DNA of 64,000 nt from Triatoma infestans (GCA_011037195.1 JAAEAF010007712.1:76017-140016); one strand, 5' to 3'; shown: positions 22,505-34,250, numbered from the stretch's first letter. The notes: generated by a model not told the origin, from the letters alone. Numbers and translations: made by a program.

Positions 22505-23145
22505 TCCACTTTTCCGGGAAAATCGTTTTAGATGGGTTCTACGTACGACCTTAGGGACATCTTCTACATTGAGAAAAATCAGATAATGCGAGAGCGGACA
22601 TCAACCATGAAGTATTAAGAAAAGAATGAAGTGAAAATTGATTTGCGTTAAATAGAAACATTAATGACATGTTAACCTAATTCCTAGGTTAACCGGAAAT
22701 TGTAATGTAGTGTGTGCACAAAAAAAAATTAAACTTACGCAAGCAGAGATCTGTTTAAACTTAAAGGGGTTTAAACTAAAGGGGATGTTTATGTTTGCAA
22801 AAAGGACGATATGATACTGTGTAAGAAAAATAAATTTCAGGCGTGAATTACTTTATGGTAGAAGTTGTCATTTTTAATGTCACTCAGTACCCGGTTCTTT
22901 GGCTCTTCCCTGCAGGCAGACAGTGTCGCTATCTTCTCTCTCTAAAAAAAAGAAGAACCTATCATCTTTCTCTTATCCTATTTCCTTTAAAGTGAATGCA
23001 AGTGACAGAAAAAATACAAAAGCCCAAAGAAATGTGATGTTGTGTATATTTTCTGTTTACAACAAAAACATAATTGAACTGTCATATGAAATATTATATT
23101 TACATTGTTGTATTTAGTATTATTATATGCTATTTTAGTATTATT
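22505..23145. other. AT-rich stretch without recognisable gene
   Basis: No assigned element. Short A-run-containing ORFs are not supported. Confidence 0.3.
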
Positions 23146-23491
23146 ATTATTTTCTCTTGTTGCTAGTAAGAGGAAATATTGGGGTAGTTCAAATTTTCTA
23201 TATCCAGTTTTCACTGGAAATACACATTTTTGAGGTCCTCTGAGTTAGGAAAAGTGATATTACTCAAAAACAGAAATTTGCAGATATTTCGTTCCAGTTT
23301 TACTAAGGGATCCCGACAGCAAGGTTTCGACAAAATCGGTCAGCCATAAGTACCACTTTACTGAATGGATTAATTAGTTTTGTGAGATTTTTTAAAAAAA
23401 CGGCTCAAACGATTTTCTTTGAACTTGCAATATCAGTTACACAACATATAAAGAGCTACAATTATATATAATATAATAATAAATATAATAG

Positions 23492-23730
23492 GGAAAGGAT
23501 TAGCTCAGTGGTAGCGCGCTGGACTAGCAACGCGGAGATCATGGGTTCGAATCCAGCCGTGCTACCCTTAAATTTTCTCTTCCTAGGAGCCCCTACAGCA
23601 GCTCACTGTCCGGTGATGGTCAGTGTTGTCTGTAACGGGAGAACACTGTCCAGAGGCCGGCAGTGCACTGAAAAGGCTCCGGGCGCAAATGACCTCAGAT
23701 GTTGAGACGCCTTAAATTTAAAAAAAATAA
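23492..23730 (+). mobile_element. tRNA-derived SINE (SINE-A) with perfect 12-bp TSD
   Basis: A box TTAGCTCAGTGGTAGCGCG and B box GGGTTCGAATCC match polymerase III consensus well. The anticodon-loop-like CTAGCAA suggests an Ala-type tRNA ancestor, which is inference. Body and tail are as in other copies. ATAAATATAATA occurs immediately on both sides (23480-23491 and 23731-23742). This is the best-preserved SINE head in the window. Confidence 0.92.
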
Positions 23731-23770
23731 ATAAATATAATATATATATATAAAATAATAATAATATAAA

Positions 23771-23931
23771 GTTTATTTTTTCTTCCTAGGAGCCTCTTCA
23801 GCTCACTGTTCGGTGATGGACAGTGTTGTCTGCAGCAAGAGAACACTTACCGGAGGCCGGCAGTGCACTGAGAAGGCTTCGGGCGCTAAGACCAGAGATG
23901 TTAAAGCGCCTTAAATTTAAAAAAAAAAAAA
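23771..23931 (+). mobile_element. 5'-truncated SINE-A lacking tRNA head
   Basis: Begins at TTTTTTCTTCCTAGGAGCC and continues through the body to the A-rich tail. The tRNA-like promoter part is absent. It lies 30 bp downstream of a full SINE, within the same HINE-like copy. Confidence 0.85.
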
Positions 23932-24154
23932 TCATTTTAAATATTTTTGCGGGAAAATTCATTTTAGTGGGATTTTGGTGAGGGATGAAGTTAGACTTTT
24001 CTCTAATGTAGTATTTCCAATTATTATATGATCATACCATCTATAAAATATTAATAAGAATTAAATATGTTGCCAGAATTCTGAGTTTAAAGGAAATCAG
24101 TTCATCAGATCAGTGGGACTTTACTTTTTTCAGTTTTCTGAAATAGATTAAGGG

Positions 24155-24895
24155 GGGGTGTTCAGGGAGAGCTGGAAAGTCGCGCTTCCCTCAAGTTCGT
24201 TTCTAGTTTAGGCTCTTCGAGCAAAGAACATGTCTTATTCAAGCCAGTTGAATACACATTTCTGAGAATCTTCAGAGACCATTACTGCAGACCGTTATAG
24301 TTTCAATCTTTCTTGCCTTCTTAAAATATGAAAAATGTAATTTAAAAAAGCATTTGTGTTCACCCCCATAGCTTTAGCATTTACATATCTACATATTTTT
24401 AGCATTTTCTTGAAACTTGAAAATTTAGCAATGCATTCAATGTTTCTTAATGTTTATAGGGATAGGAAAGGGGAATTTTATTGAAATGGCATTTAGAAAA
24501 AGATTGCAGCTATCTTCGAATCTCAAAACATCATCTTTCTTGGAATAATGTTAGAAGTTAAAGTGATTAGGTGGAAATGGGCCCCAGCAGTGGTCTAAGC
24601 GCTGAAACTTCCTGGAGGCCCTGAGGCCTAGAAGTGATTAGGCCCTTTATGAAATAAGTAATGCCTACTTTTTCAGTCGGACTTACCTATCAAATTAGGT
24701 GATGGGCTATATGAACCCACGTAATTAATAAGCGAAGTTTAATAAATAGTTCCAATTGTTTTCGATATAATCGCGGGAGCATACAGACCATCTGTAAAAT
24801 TCACTTCTGAATGACAGATTTTTGTCAGTGGTATAATTAAACGGTATATCAAGATTGGGCCGCCCGCGATATTTCCTTTTTGAGACACATACCCA
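24155..24895. other. AT-rich stretch without recognisable gene
   Basis: No assigned element or supported ORF. A GC-richer patch near 24580-24650 (CCCCAGCAGTGGTC...GGAGGCCCTGAGG) is unexplained. Confidence 0.3.
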
Positions 24896-24899
24896 TCAA

Positions 24900-25594
24900 T
24901 AGGCAATGTGCATAACATATATTATTTATTTCAACGAGAAGGGACATACTTAACATTTCTCCCTTCTCAAACAGTCGACGGGTCGTCGACTGCGATCACT
25001 TGTACACTCCTCTACTCCACTAGTAGGCTATAGATCTTGGGTGAGACCTCCACTGTTCTGTAAAGAAACCCAGCGGCCATCCCCCTGCCTTCCAAGACAC
25101 AGGGTATCACATACAGCACCCAGTGGAACCCCCGTACTCAAACCCAACATCCCATCCCTGCCACCACTGTAATATATGTGTGTAGAGCAAAGAGGGAATA
25201 ATTCTCACCCCTGCTCGTAATAAAAATCAATTATATGCAGAGCAAATATCATTTATTTCAACGAGAAGAGACATACATAACATTACTCCCTTCTCCCGTC
25301 GACTGCGATCACCTGTACACTCCACTACTCCACCAGTAGGCTGTAGATCTTGGGTGAGACCTCCACTGTTCTGCAAAGAAGCCCAGCGGCCATCCTCCAG
25401 GCCTTCCAAGACACAGGGTATCACATACAGCACCCAGTGGAACCCCCGAACTCAACCCAACATCCCATCGCTGCCACCATTGTAATATATTTGTGTAGAG
25501 CAATGGGGAATAATTCTCACCCATGCTCGCAATAAAAATCAGTTATATGCAGAGCAAATATCATTTATTTCAACGAGAACGGACACACTTAACA
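24900..25594 (-). mobile_element. Tandem miniature LTR retrotransposon (TRIM-like): LTR-int-LTR-int-LTR
   Basis: Two direct repeats of 327 and 312 bp. Read on the minus strand, each contains a short LTR of about 115 bp beginning TGTTAAG or TGTTATG and ending ATTACA (25481-25594 and 25168-25282), with an AATAAA. Each LTR is followed at once by a PBS-like TGGTGGCAG. The roughly 200-bp interior has no ORF and ends in a polypurine tract (GGGAGAAGGGAGTAA, 25283-25297) abutting the next LTR. A third LTR at about 24900-24955 is truncated. LTR, PBS and PPT without genes define TRIM elements, which borrow enzymes from autonomous relatives. The tandem shares the middle LTR. Confidence 0.75.
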
Positions 25595-25599
25595 ACATA

Positions 25600-26165
25600 T
25601 ATTTTTTGTGAAAACTCCATTTAGGAAATCTGTCATGATTGCAGTATTTTCACTTACATCGGTAAGTGAAAGTAGAAAATATCCTCTGAAAGTGGGATTA
25701 GATGGCAGTTGTGTGAGAAGAGGAAAGGGTTGTATGCAGAGTAGTACTCCCATCTTGACAAGCAAGCTGTTATTTTTATAAAAATCTTCAGACTTCCAAA
25801 AGTGAGTTTTGCTTATCACTGAAGATTTTCGATCAGTTAACACGACAACTGACCTTTGGTTTCAAATTGTTTGAGCAGCCGCTAAATAGATTATTAGTGG
25901 ATGATGGTACATGACAATACGGATATAATTAATTTAACAGAGTCATTAAGATATGACCTTACTAATTAATGTAAATATACAATAATTAAAACCAATAAAC
26001 TATGTCATTTATAACATCCGCTTTAATTTTTATTTATTTTTATTTTATGATGCTGCTTTTGTGATATTTTCATTTGTTTTTAAATTTTTTCTACTTATAA
26101 AATTTGATTAAATACTTCTTTTTTAAAATTGACTTTAAAATAATGCAGATTAGAATCTTTACGGG
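25600..26165. other. AT-rich stretch without recognisable gene
   Basis: An 84-codon minus-strand ORF (25589-25843) has no recognisable motif. Otherwise AT-rich and unassigned. Confidence 0.3.
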
Positions 26166-26171
26166 TTAGTG

Positions 26172-26392
26172 CAATGCGATCTGAAAGACCTATTGTGCTA
26201 CCTGGTGCCTTACCAGAGCACTGCCAGCCTCCTACCACTGTTCCTTAGCTACAGACAACACGGTCCATCTCCGGCCGTAGAGGCTTTCTAGGAAGAGAAA
26301 ATCTAAGAGCAACACTGCTGTTTTCGAACCCGGGGACCTCCACGTGGGAGTACAGCTTGCCACCTGTGCGCTAATATCCATTCCAGATAAAT
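26172..26392 (-). mobile_element. tRNA-derived SINE, alternative-tail subfamily (SINE-B)
   Basis: On the minus strand the head (worn A box, then TTCGAACCCGGG region containing the B box at about 26315-26325) and the body (GAGAAAATC, CTACAGACAACACGG complement) match SINE-A. The 3' part instead reads GGTAGCACAATAGGTCTTTC and CAGATCGCATTGCAC. This tail is shared only with the copy at 38339. Confidence 0.8.
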
Positions 26393-26589
26393 ATTGCCAT
26401 GTAGTTTTATTTATTAATCTTTCCTCGAATCATTAATATTTTGTTTTAATACTATTTTTTAGTAAGAGTTGTGTTTATAGTTAGAATGTATTACGGTTCC
26501 ACAATATTTTTTAAATTTAATTCATTCACTGTTTCAGTTCTTTTGTGATCAGTCCCTTGTGGTTCTGATATGAATGACTATTTATTGTC

Positions 26590-26960
26590 TGGTGTTAATC
26601 TTGGAGATCATTGTCAATCATTGATCTTGTCCGGTGTTAATCATTGTCAGATCTATTGTCTGAGCTCTGGTCTAGGGATCGTCGTGATCGACCTATCGTT
26701 TAATTACATTTGTTCATCTTGCCCATTGCATTTAGTAGGTGCAGACCTTCATAATCACTCTGTGTACATCCCTGTCCATTGTGTGTATATCACATGATAA
26801 GCATTAAATCCCTACCTAGCAGCACAGGGTCCGGTATCTGATTAAGGATATCTACCCTCATATCCAAGTTTGTTTTATGAACAGGTCTGCAATAAATGAT
26901 AACTATGGATAACTTAAATTTACCGAAAGGAACTTTTATCACTTACTTAACCTAGCCCTT
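26590..26960 (-). pseudogene. LINE endonuclease fragment
   Basis: The minus strand reads LNQIPDPVLLGRDLM (about 26830-26870), resembling the IPDPVLLGGDFN block of LINE AP endonucleases. It continues with SDYEGLHLLNAM-like residues (about 26725-26765), the usual sequel. It has several stops. It is on the opposite strand to the LINE at 27128, so it is a separate insertion or an inverted piece. Confidence 0.5.
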
Positions 26961-27127
26961 GTCCTTTACAGGCAACTAATTTGAACGACATACATTTTGT
27001 TGATGAGTAAAAAATTTCGATTGAATACTTCCTTGTATTTTTGTATCCAGCCAGTTCCTGGACAATTTTAATTACAAAAATAGTAAATGGATGTCCAACT
27101 TGATTTTTATCGGGGATTTATATAACT

Positions 27128-28190
27128 ATTAAGCTCAATCTGAGCAAATCTCAGATTATGGTATTCAAAGGTGGAGGCAAGTTGGCTAAAAACGAAAGGT
27201 GGTATTTTGATGGGGAGAAAATAGGTATAGTAAATCGTTATAGATATTTAGGCATAACACTTTCTTATAAATTGGGTTTTCATCATAATTTAACTGAAAA
27301 AGTTTCCAAAGCTAAACAGGGCATTAATGCGTTGTGGAAGAGTTTTGTAGCGAACAAGGATATTTCGTACAATGCAAAAATTAGAATGTTTAATACTATC
27401 AGCCGGTCTTATTGCATGTTACGGCGCACAGGTCTGGGGTGGAGACTACTACGATGAGTTAGAAAAACTATTCAGATTCTTTATTAAAAAACTATTTAAT
27501 CTCCCAGTTTTTTTACCGTCTGCCTTTATCTACAATGAAACGGATTGTTTGCCAATATTTGTCCACATATTGAAGCTACATTGCAACTATCTTATCAATG
27601 TACTTAATATGCCTGATACCAGATTACCAAGAGTTACCGCGATTCATATAGTTGAAAAAGGTATCTTTTGGTATGATGCTTTGGTCAAGTTATTGGTTAA
27701 GCATGATATTAAGGAAACGATTACACTAAATAATATGGCTGCTTGGCCTAGAATTTTTCAATTACTCCAAGCCAGGGTAAAATCATATTTTAAAAATTTA
27801 TTTTTGGAGAGAGTTAGAGACCACAACTCCTATCCTATCTATAAAGATTTGTCCTTTGATCTGAAAGAGCATCATTACCTTGTGAGTGCCTTATCGTTAG
27901 AACAGGTGAAGTGGATAATAAAAATATGTGGATGCGTTTTGAACTTGGGCCATACCCTTCTCTTTCACAGGGATGATGTAGAAAACTGTGAGTTGTGTGG
28001 CGAACAGATTCTAGATAGGGTTCATCATTTTATTGCTATTTGTACGAGATTGAGTGGGCCACGATTAGAACATCTAGGTAAACAGCGCCTAGAAGGTAGC
28101 GAGATGATGAATTATTTGAATGGTAGGGACTGGCAAGCATATGTTAAGTATTGCAAATCTGCCTATAGTCTTAGGTTAAAATACATCTAG
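27128..28190 (+). pseudogene. LINE ORF2 C-terminal region (RT thumb to zinc motif), one frameshift
   Basis: Starts at LNLSKSQIMVFKGGGKLAKN, continues through YRYLGITLSYKLGFHHNLTE, and after a single frame break near 27400 carries on as GAQVWGGDYYDELEKLFRFF. It closes with the zinc motif CELCGEQILDRVHHFIAICT (about 28000-28050). The stop falls at 28190. No RNase H is present, and the FKGGG...LGITLS pattern suggests a CR1/L2-like or related RNase H-less clade; the clade is inference. With only one frame break in over 1 kb this is among the younger LINE copies. Confidence 0.8.
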
Positions 28191-28830
28191 AGATATATTT
28201 TATTTTATTCTTTTTATTTATTTATTTTATTTTATTTTATTTGTTTTTGATTGTCCACTAGTGGCATTAAATGTTACTCCTGCAGCTGTTCCTGCATATT
28301 TATGCCTCTCTGTTCCGCGACCTCAAATTGTTTAAAGTATGACGTATGTCTTTATAAGTTTGTTTCCTTTTTCTTAAAAATGTTACATTATTAAAGATAA
28401 TTTTTTAAGTTCGTCCATGTTGATGTAGGCTCGTAGATGTAGTTTAATACATTAATTTCCTGTATTAATTTTATTTGATTTTTCCTTTAAACATGCAATA
28501 TCTCATTTTATTCTTTAAAATTGTATTACTATTTTTTATTCATTTATTTATTTTTTATTTTTGGTTTATTTTCTACTAATTTATCAATTTCTTTTACAAT
28601 TAATAATTCTATTAGGATAGTCTTTGTTTTTTATTTTATTTTTTAGTCCGCCAAAGGCTCCATCGACGGTCTTATCTTATGTCATGGTTGTCGTCTTAAA
28701 AAAAAATAAATATATAATGTGTATCCTTTTTTTGTTTGGTTATGAATAATATTGTACTTACTATATATGTAAAAATGTATGCAAATAATAATTCAGAATA
28801 AAATACTTTACTATTACTACTACTATATCT
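28191..28830 (+). mobile_element. Probable 3' UTR of the preceding LINE
   Basis: T-rich TTTAT repeats are followed by a GC-richer island (CCGCCAAAGGCTCCATCGACG near 28648). The segment ends with AATAAAATACTTTACTATTACTACTACTA near 28800-28830, a short (TAC)n run that may be the element 3' terminus. Confidence 0.45.
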
Positions 28831-28834
28831 ATTA

Positions 28835-29620
28835 AGCATCCTTGTATTCACTGCTAATTATATCATGATAATAACTGTAGTGCTGTAAAATATTCTCGAT
28901 GAGTGTGTATGTCGTCACTGTCGTCGAAAAAGGTCATCCAATGTTACGTTCCACAAAATTCCGCAAAGCGGAATCTCTTGTTCTAACCTGCTTTCCAGTT
29001 CTAAATTACCCAGAAAAAACTCACAGAAATCGCTTCTTATCCAACTTAGATCAATGATACTATTATCTAAAATAACTATCATTAACCTAGAGATAACCAA
29101 ACATTTTATTTAGCTATCCCTAATCGTACGAATTACTACCAACATCTAGTATTCACAAATCTGGATTTAATAGGCGATTTCTTTATTTTTATTATGATGA
29201 TTTAATTTCAAATATGTCTAAAATGTGTCGTATATGTGTAAAATGATAGACAAGACAGCTACACACATTTACATTACACTTTGCACACTACACAAATATT
29301 CAAAATACATTTCTAATATAAAATACAGTTATCTTTCATTTTTCTGTTCTATATTATATAGGTTTATATATATATTTCATCAAAAGGTCAGTATAGTAAT
29401 AAATTGAGTATGAACAAATATTCCGATTTCAATTGCAATAAGGGTCACAATCCTGAATTATAAGGCCCGATTTGAGAATGTTTATATATAAGATATAAAG
29501 TATGGTAATATGATTTTTAATCATATGTTATTAGTAAATTACTTATATGCTTTAAAGAACTATGTAAGTTTTTAACTTACATGAAAAGGATTTATATTTA
29601 CCACAAACTGTTTATTTATT
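28835..29620. other. AT-rich stretch without recognisable gene
   Basis: A minus-strand ORF at 28915-29100 lies in less AT-rich sequence and follows a TTATCTCTAG acceptor-like site on that strand. Its product is unrecognised and there is no donor support. Confidence 0.3.
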
Positions 29621-29624
29621 TAAT

Positions 29625-29751
29625 TTTTTACTTTCTCTTACTCCTAGTAAGAGGAAGTATTGTAATCGTGTCAAATTTTCGATATCGAGTTTTCACCGGA
29701 AATATCCGTTTTGAGGTCCCCTGAGTCCAAAAAAGTGGTTTTTAGCAAATG

Positions 29752-29816
<65 letters not shown>

Positions 29817-30657
29817 ATGTGAACAGCATAGCTCAAAAACTAAAAATCGTAGAAAGTTGAAATTTGATATTCCGTTTAGAGGTCACCATGGGATCTGACT
29901 GTACGTTATCTGTAAAAATTCCTCAACCGGAAGTACCACTTTACTAGTTGGATTTTTTTACTTTTTTGCGATTTTCTCAAAAATGGCTCCGACGATTTTC
30001 TTTAAACTTTAAACATCAACCACACATACAAAGAGCTACAACTTTTATTAGAAACATTTCTCCGGGAAAATGCATTGAAGGGCACTTTTGGGGGAGGGGT
30101 GGGGTTAGGTTTCCATCTAAAGTGCTATTTCAGTTTATTAGACAATTCTGTCATCTAAATAATGTTAATTAGAATTAAATATGTTGTTGAAATTCCGAGT
30201 TTGAAAAAAATCGGATAACCGGAAGTGCGTTTACTTTACCACTTTACTAAATGATTTATTCACTTTTTCGCAATTTTCTCAAAAATGGCTCCGACGATTT
30301 TTTTGAAACTTCGTATATAAACTAAACATGCAAAGATCTACAACTTTTATCTAAACATTTCTCTGGGAAATTTCTTTTAAGAGCACTTTTAGGGGAGGGG
30401 GGGGTTAGATTTTCATCAAAGTGGTTCCTAGTTCATTATACAATTCTATCATCCAAACATAATAGTAGAAATAAATAGATGGCTGAAATTCCGAGTTTCA
30501 AGAAAATTAGTAAACCGGAAGTGCGCTTTTACTGAACAGTTTTTTCAGTTTTCGACGAATTTCATTAAATTTGGTACACAAACTATAAAATTTGTCAATT
30601 ATCATTTTGAGAACTGGAGTAAGAGAAAGTTGTGTGAGTGTTTCACACCAGATTTTT
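29625..30657 (+). mobile_element. HINE-like element, near-complete copy 3 (reference copy)
   Basis: T-run, then ACTTTCTCTTACTCC (29630-29644) within a palindrome with GTAAGAGGAAGTA. The TTTTCACCGGAAATATCCG block leads to (GT)n(GTAT)n at 29752-29820 and GAACAGCATAGCTCAAAAAC. Tandem monomers follow, with AAATGGCTCCGACGATTTT at about 29981 and 30283 and a shortened CGACGAATTTC at 30554. The right end is GGAGTAAGAGAAAGT (30616-30630), hairpin GTGTGAGTGTTTCACAC (30632-30648), CAGA, then T-run. There is no ORF of note. Periods between monomer landmarks are about 302 and 263 bp. Confidence 0.8.
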
Positions 30658-30659
30658 AT

Positions 30660-32540
30660 TATTACTTGAATGTTTGATTTGTCATCTGTTGGAAATTTAT
30701 AATTTTCTGTGTATATATCCAGTAAATATTGTATTTCTTTAATGTTGTGTTATTTCAATGTGTGCTGTTTATATAGAACGTGAGGTGAGGTCCTAGTAGT
30801 TAGATTTGTTGGGTGCACCCTGAGCCGGCTGTGTATGAGAACTGCAGTGAAACTAGTTTTCATTATTATTTTTTTTTAAATCACTACTACCTGTAACAGA
30901 ACTGAATTACAAAAAAAAACTTTCAGTTTTAGGATGGTTAGAAAAAAATAATCCATAAATCAAAATAAAAATACACTTTTAAAATATGGAAATAACACTA
31001 AATAAAATAAAGACAGATAAGAATAATAATATTTAAATAGATTATTTCAACTCACTGACATCAGAGAAAAACAGTCCTGTTTACTTGACGTTTTAAATAA
31101 ATAAACTGCAGACAATTTAAACAATGATATCATAGAGTTAATTGTGGGCGTCCAAAATCCTACACAAATAAATTGAATTACTAAGATTGATTTGGCTAAA
31201 TCCCTTATCTAGCCATTTATATACTCGTATATATTATAAAGATTCATATATCTTTTGTGGTGAGTAATATCTATTATCATGATATTATATGATTGATATT
31301 CAATAGTCATGCAAATAAAAAAGGTCAAATTGTTACTGTGTGTGTTAAGTCATTATAAAGGTAATTAAAAAACTGGTATGAAATTTTATATTTCTTAAAT
31401 TCAAAAGTAACAGTATTAATTAATTATTAAATGTACCTGTTTAGTTAACATCTTGCATTCACACAATTGTAATAAATAAATTATTATGATCAAAGTGGAT
31501 TATTAGTTTGGAGAAGACATCTAGTTTTGTTTTTATTTGTGTTTTGTTTACTTTTATATTTCCTTTTTTATTGATTGCTACCTGAAAAGCTATTATTACG
31601 GATTCATGGTGGTGGTGTTATGGATATAATGTTGTTGATGGTGGTATAAATGGAAGAAACAAAACTCACTGCTTGCACTTCACACAATGTATATTAATCA
31701 ACATTGTGAGAAGAAAAAGTATATTGAGGATAGAGTGACCGGGCGATGAGTTTGGTGGTGGTGCATTAGAATGGCAGCACTGGTTGATGTGAGTCCGTTG
31801 AAGCGCGATAAGGCTAGTTAGAACTCATGCTTACAGCCAATTAGCTATAGTGGCTAGTTCGTGTGAAGACTTTCTGACCTGTAAAAGTACTTTAGGCAGA
31901 GAATGATTTGAGAAAGTAAGCTCTTGCATGCTTGACTGAATGTTTTCTTTTTAGTAACTTGTTTAAACTTCTTCAAAAGTATTGAATCCTTTGAGGTTGC
32001 TCTTGCGGCAATGTTAAAGGCCTCATATAGCGGGCTTTTTATTCCCAATTTTTCTAGCTCTTGGTGAGAGGTAGAAACAGCTTTTAGGGGGAAGCTTGAC
32101 TATTGAAGTTGTAATACATTCGTTACACAGTGCAGTGGGCTTGGTAGAGGGGGAATGCGTAGTTGAAGTGCGTCTAGAGAAGCGATGGTAGCACTTACTA
32201 AAGCTGATATGGGCAATATATCACTTATGCGAAGAATTTCCTTCACAAGAGCTTGATTCCATTATAGTTGGAAGTATTTTTTAGCTTGCTTAGTTTAGGA
32301 TACGTACTACATATAAATATATAGCGTGACAATTTTAATATGCCCACGCACTTTTTTTGGCAAGTACGCCAGGTAAAAAGAAAAAATCCAAATGATACCC
32401 AACTTAATTTTTTTAAGGATTCAAAATATGTAGTCGATTATTTTTTTGTTAGCTGCAGAAATAAGATATTTCCAAACCAATTTTCATATTTCAAATTGGG
32501 CCTCTTATTTGTTTTAACGAATTCTTAAAATGGATTTTTT
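30660..32540. other. Long AT-rich stretch without recognisable gene
   Basis: Contains low-complexity AT sequence and a GC-richer patch near 30780-30850. ORFs are short and unrecognised. Nothing repeats elsewhere in the window that I can see. Confidence 0.35.
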
Positions 32541-33554
32541 ATACTTTCTCTTACTCCTGGTAAGATATTGTAATCGTGTCAAATTTTTGATATCGAGTAT
32601 TCACCGGAAATATCCCTTTCGAGGTCCCCTGAGTCCAAACGCGCGCGCGCGCGTGTGTATATGTATGTATGTATGTATGTATTTATGTGAACAGCATAGC
32701 TCAATAACGAAAAACCGTAGAAAGTTGAAACTTGAAATTCTGTTTAGTTATCACCATGGGATCTGTCAATAAGTTAACTGTTAAAATTTCACAACCGGAA
32801 GTACCACTTTACTAGTTGTTTTTTTTACGTTTTTGCAATTTTCTCAAAAATGGCTACGATGATTTTCTTCAAAGTTGTTGTATCAACTACACATACAAAG
32901 AGCTACAACATTTATTTAAAACATTTTTCCGGGAAAATTCATTTAAGGGCACTTTTGGGGGAGGGGGAGGGTTAGAATTTTTGTATCTAAAGTGCTATTT
33001 CAGTTTATTAGACAATTCTGTCATCTAAATAATGTTAATTAAAATTGAATATGTTGTTAAAATTCCGAGTTTCAAAAAATCGGATAACCGGAAATGCATT
33101 TACTTTACCACTTTATTACTCGTAACTTTTTCACTTTTTTGCGATTTTCTCAAAAATGGCTCCAACGATTTTCTTGGAACTTCCCTTATAAACTACACAT
33201 ATAAAGATCTACAACTTCTATTTGAAGCATTTCTCTGGGAAAATTCATTTAACGGCACTTTTAGGGGAGGGGTGGGATTATGATTTTCTCTCAAATGCTA
33301 TCGTAGTTGATAAAACATAATTGGTGGATGATAGATTATACAATTCTATTATTCAAACAAACTTAATTAGAAATAAGTAGATGGCCAAAATTCCGAGTTT
33401 GAAGAAAATTAATAAACCGGAAGTGCGCTTGTAATGAACAGTTTTTTCATTTTTCGACGAATTTCATTAAATTTGGTACACAAACATTTGTCAATTATAA
33501 TTTTGAGAACTGGAGTAAGAGAAAGTTGTTTGAGTGTTTCACTCCAGCTTTTTT
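32541..33554 (+). mobile_element. HINE-like element, near-complete copy 4
   Basis: T-run, ACTTTCTCTTACTCC at 32543-32557, then a microsatellite of different make-up (GC)n(GT)n(ATGT)n at about 32640-32688. Monomers follow with ACCGGAAGTACC, ACCGGAAATGC and ACCGGAAGTGCG. The end has GGAGTAAGAGAAAGT at 33512-33526, a worn hairpin (TGTTTGAGTGTTTCAC) and CCAGC before T-run. Confidence 0.78.
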
Positions 33555-33639
33555 CCTTGGAAAATGGTTACTATACGAGAAAAATTTGTTGAGATACTCA
33601 ATTTTTAATTTAGAAGAAATTCTTTTATTCCACATTGTT

Positions 33640-34250
33640 TTTTGAGTTTACAAATCTGGCAACACCATATACCTACCTTAGTTATTCAGAATAAGCACCT
33701 TCAATAAGCGCAAACAGGCCCCATTTTTTTTTCCAGTTTACATTTGATTTCTTATTACAGAATCAGGACGAATTTCTGGGCAAGGTTCAGAAATTCTTTC
33801 TCTATGTTCTTGTACAGAGTGCTAACAGGGTTTTAAGTTGCCAACAACTTTAGTTTTTAGGTATCCCCAGAGGAAGTAATCCAAAGGCGTCAGATCTTAG
33901 TAGCTGGCGGGCTACTGAATAGGATCGGGCATGCCAATCCTCTTCCCTCGGTAAGTGCGATCTAGATAACGCCTTACTATCCCTTAGCGTTATGAGGGAC
34001 ATTTAAAAGCATATCTGGGAGAACATCACTTAAGAAATGAAAATATCTGTATGCGTTCAATGTTTCATTTTAAAAATATGGACCCACAAGTTGATCACCT
34101 ATTAGGCCGCATTTATCGAAATTATTGTTTTGTGTCCGTATGCGATATGTATTATATGGATTTTTATTTGTCCATATTCGGAATTCTACCCATTCAAATA
34201 ATCCATAATTCGGAGATTTATATTTATCACTCCATAAAATGTGTTTTTGC
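33640..34250 (-). pseudogene. Tc1/IS630-type transposase remnant (C-terminal half)
   Basis: The minus strand reads DLTPLDYFLWGYLKTKVVGN (about 33850-33915), the third catalytic Asp region of the IS630/Tc1/mariner superfamily. Upstream are GDQLVGPYF-like residues (about 34080-34110) from the beta-strand region between the first and second catalytic Asp. Multiple stops. The DLTPLDYFLWG wording fits arthropod Tc1-related families better than mariner proper. Termini are not visible. Confidence 0.65.

Larger units (their letters stand above)
23148..24150 (+). repeat. HINE-like repeat split by two SINE insertions
   Basis: Starts TTCTCTTGTTGCTAGTAAGAGGAAATATT, then the ACTGGAAATACACATTTTTGAGGTCC block and CATATAAAGAGCTACAATT. 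The body is interrupted at 23480 by SINE sequence and resumes at about 23931 with ATTTTTGCGGGAAAATTCATTT, the block that normally follows. The insertion order is therefore HINE first and SINEs later. Confidence 0.75.

Noticed and set aside
23492..23565. Possible functional tRNA gene (good A and B boxes)
   Set aside because: It continues without a break into the SINE body and A-tail with a TSD around the whole unit. Acceptor-stem pairing is not evident.
23508..23705. 65-codon plus-strand ORF with plausible amino-acid composition
   Set aside because: It lies entirely in the SINE-A body, which is non-coding; composition reflects the GC-rich SINE.
24926..25580. Simple satellite array
   Set aside because: Only two full units, and each has LTR ends, PBS-like and PPT-like sites in the right places, which fits a tandem TRIM better; a satellite is kept as the alternative.
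28915..29100. Host coding exon on the minus strand
   Set aside because: An acceptor-like TTATCTCTAG precedes it, but no donor or recognisable protein motif supports it.
29630..30630. Ordinary TIR DNA transposon with 15-bp TIRs
   Set aside because: The conserved family sequence extends beyond the inverted repeat into the hairpin, and no target duplication is seen next to the 15-bp repeats.
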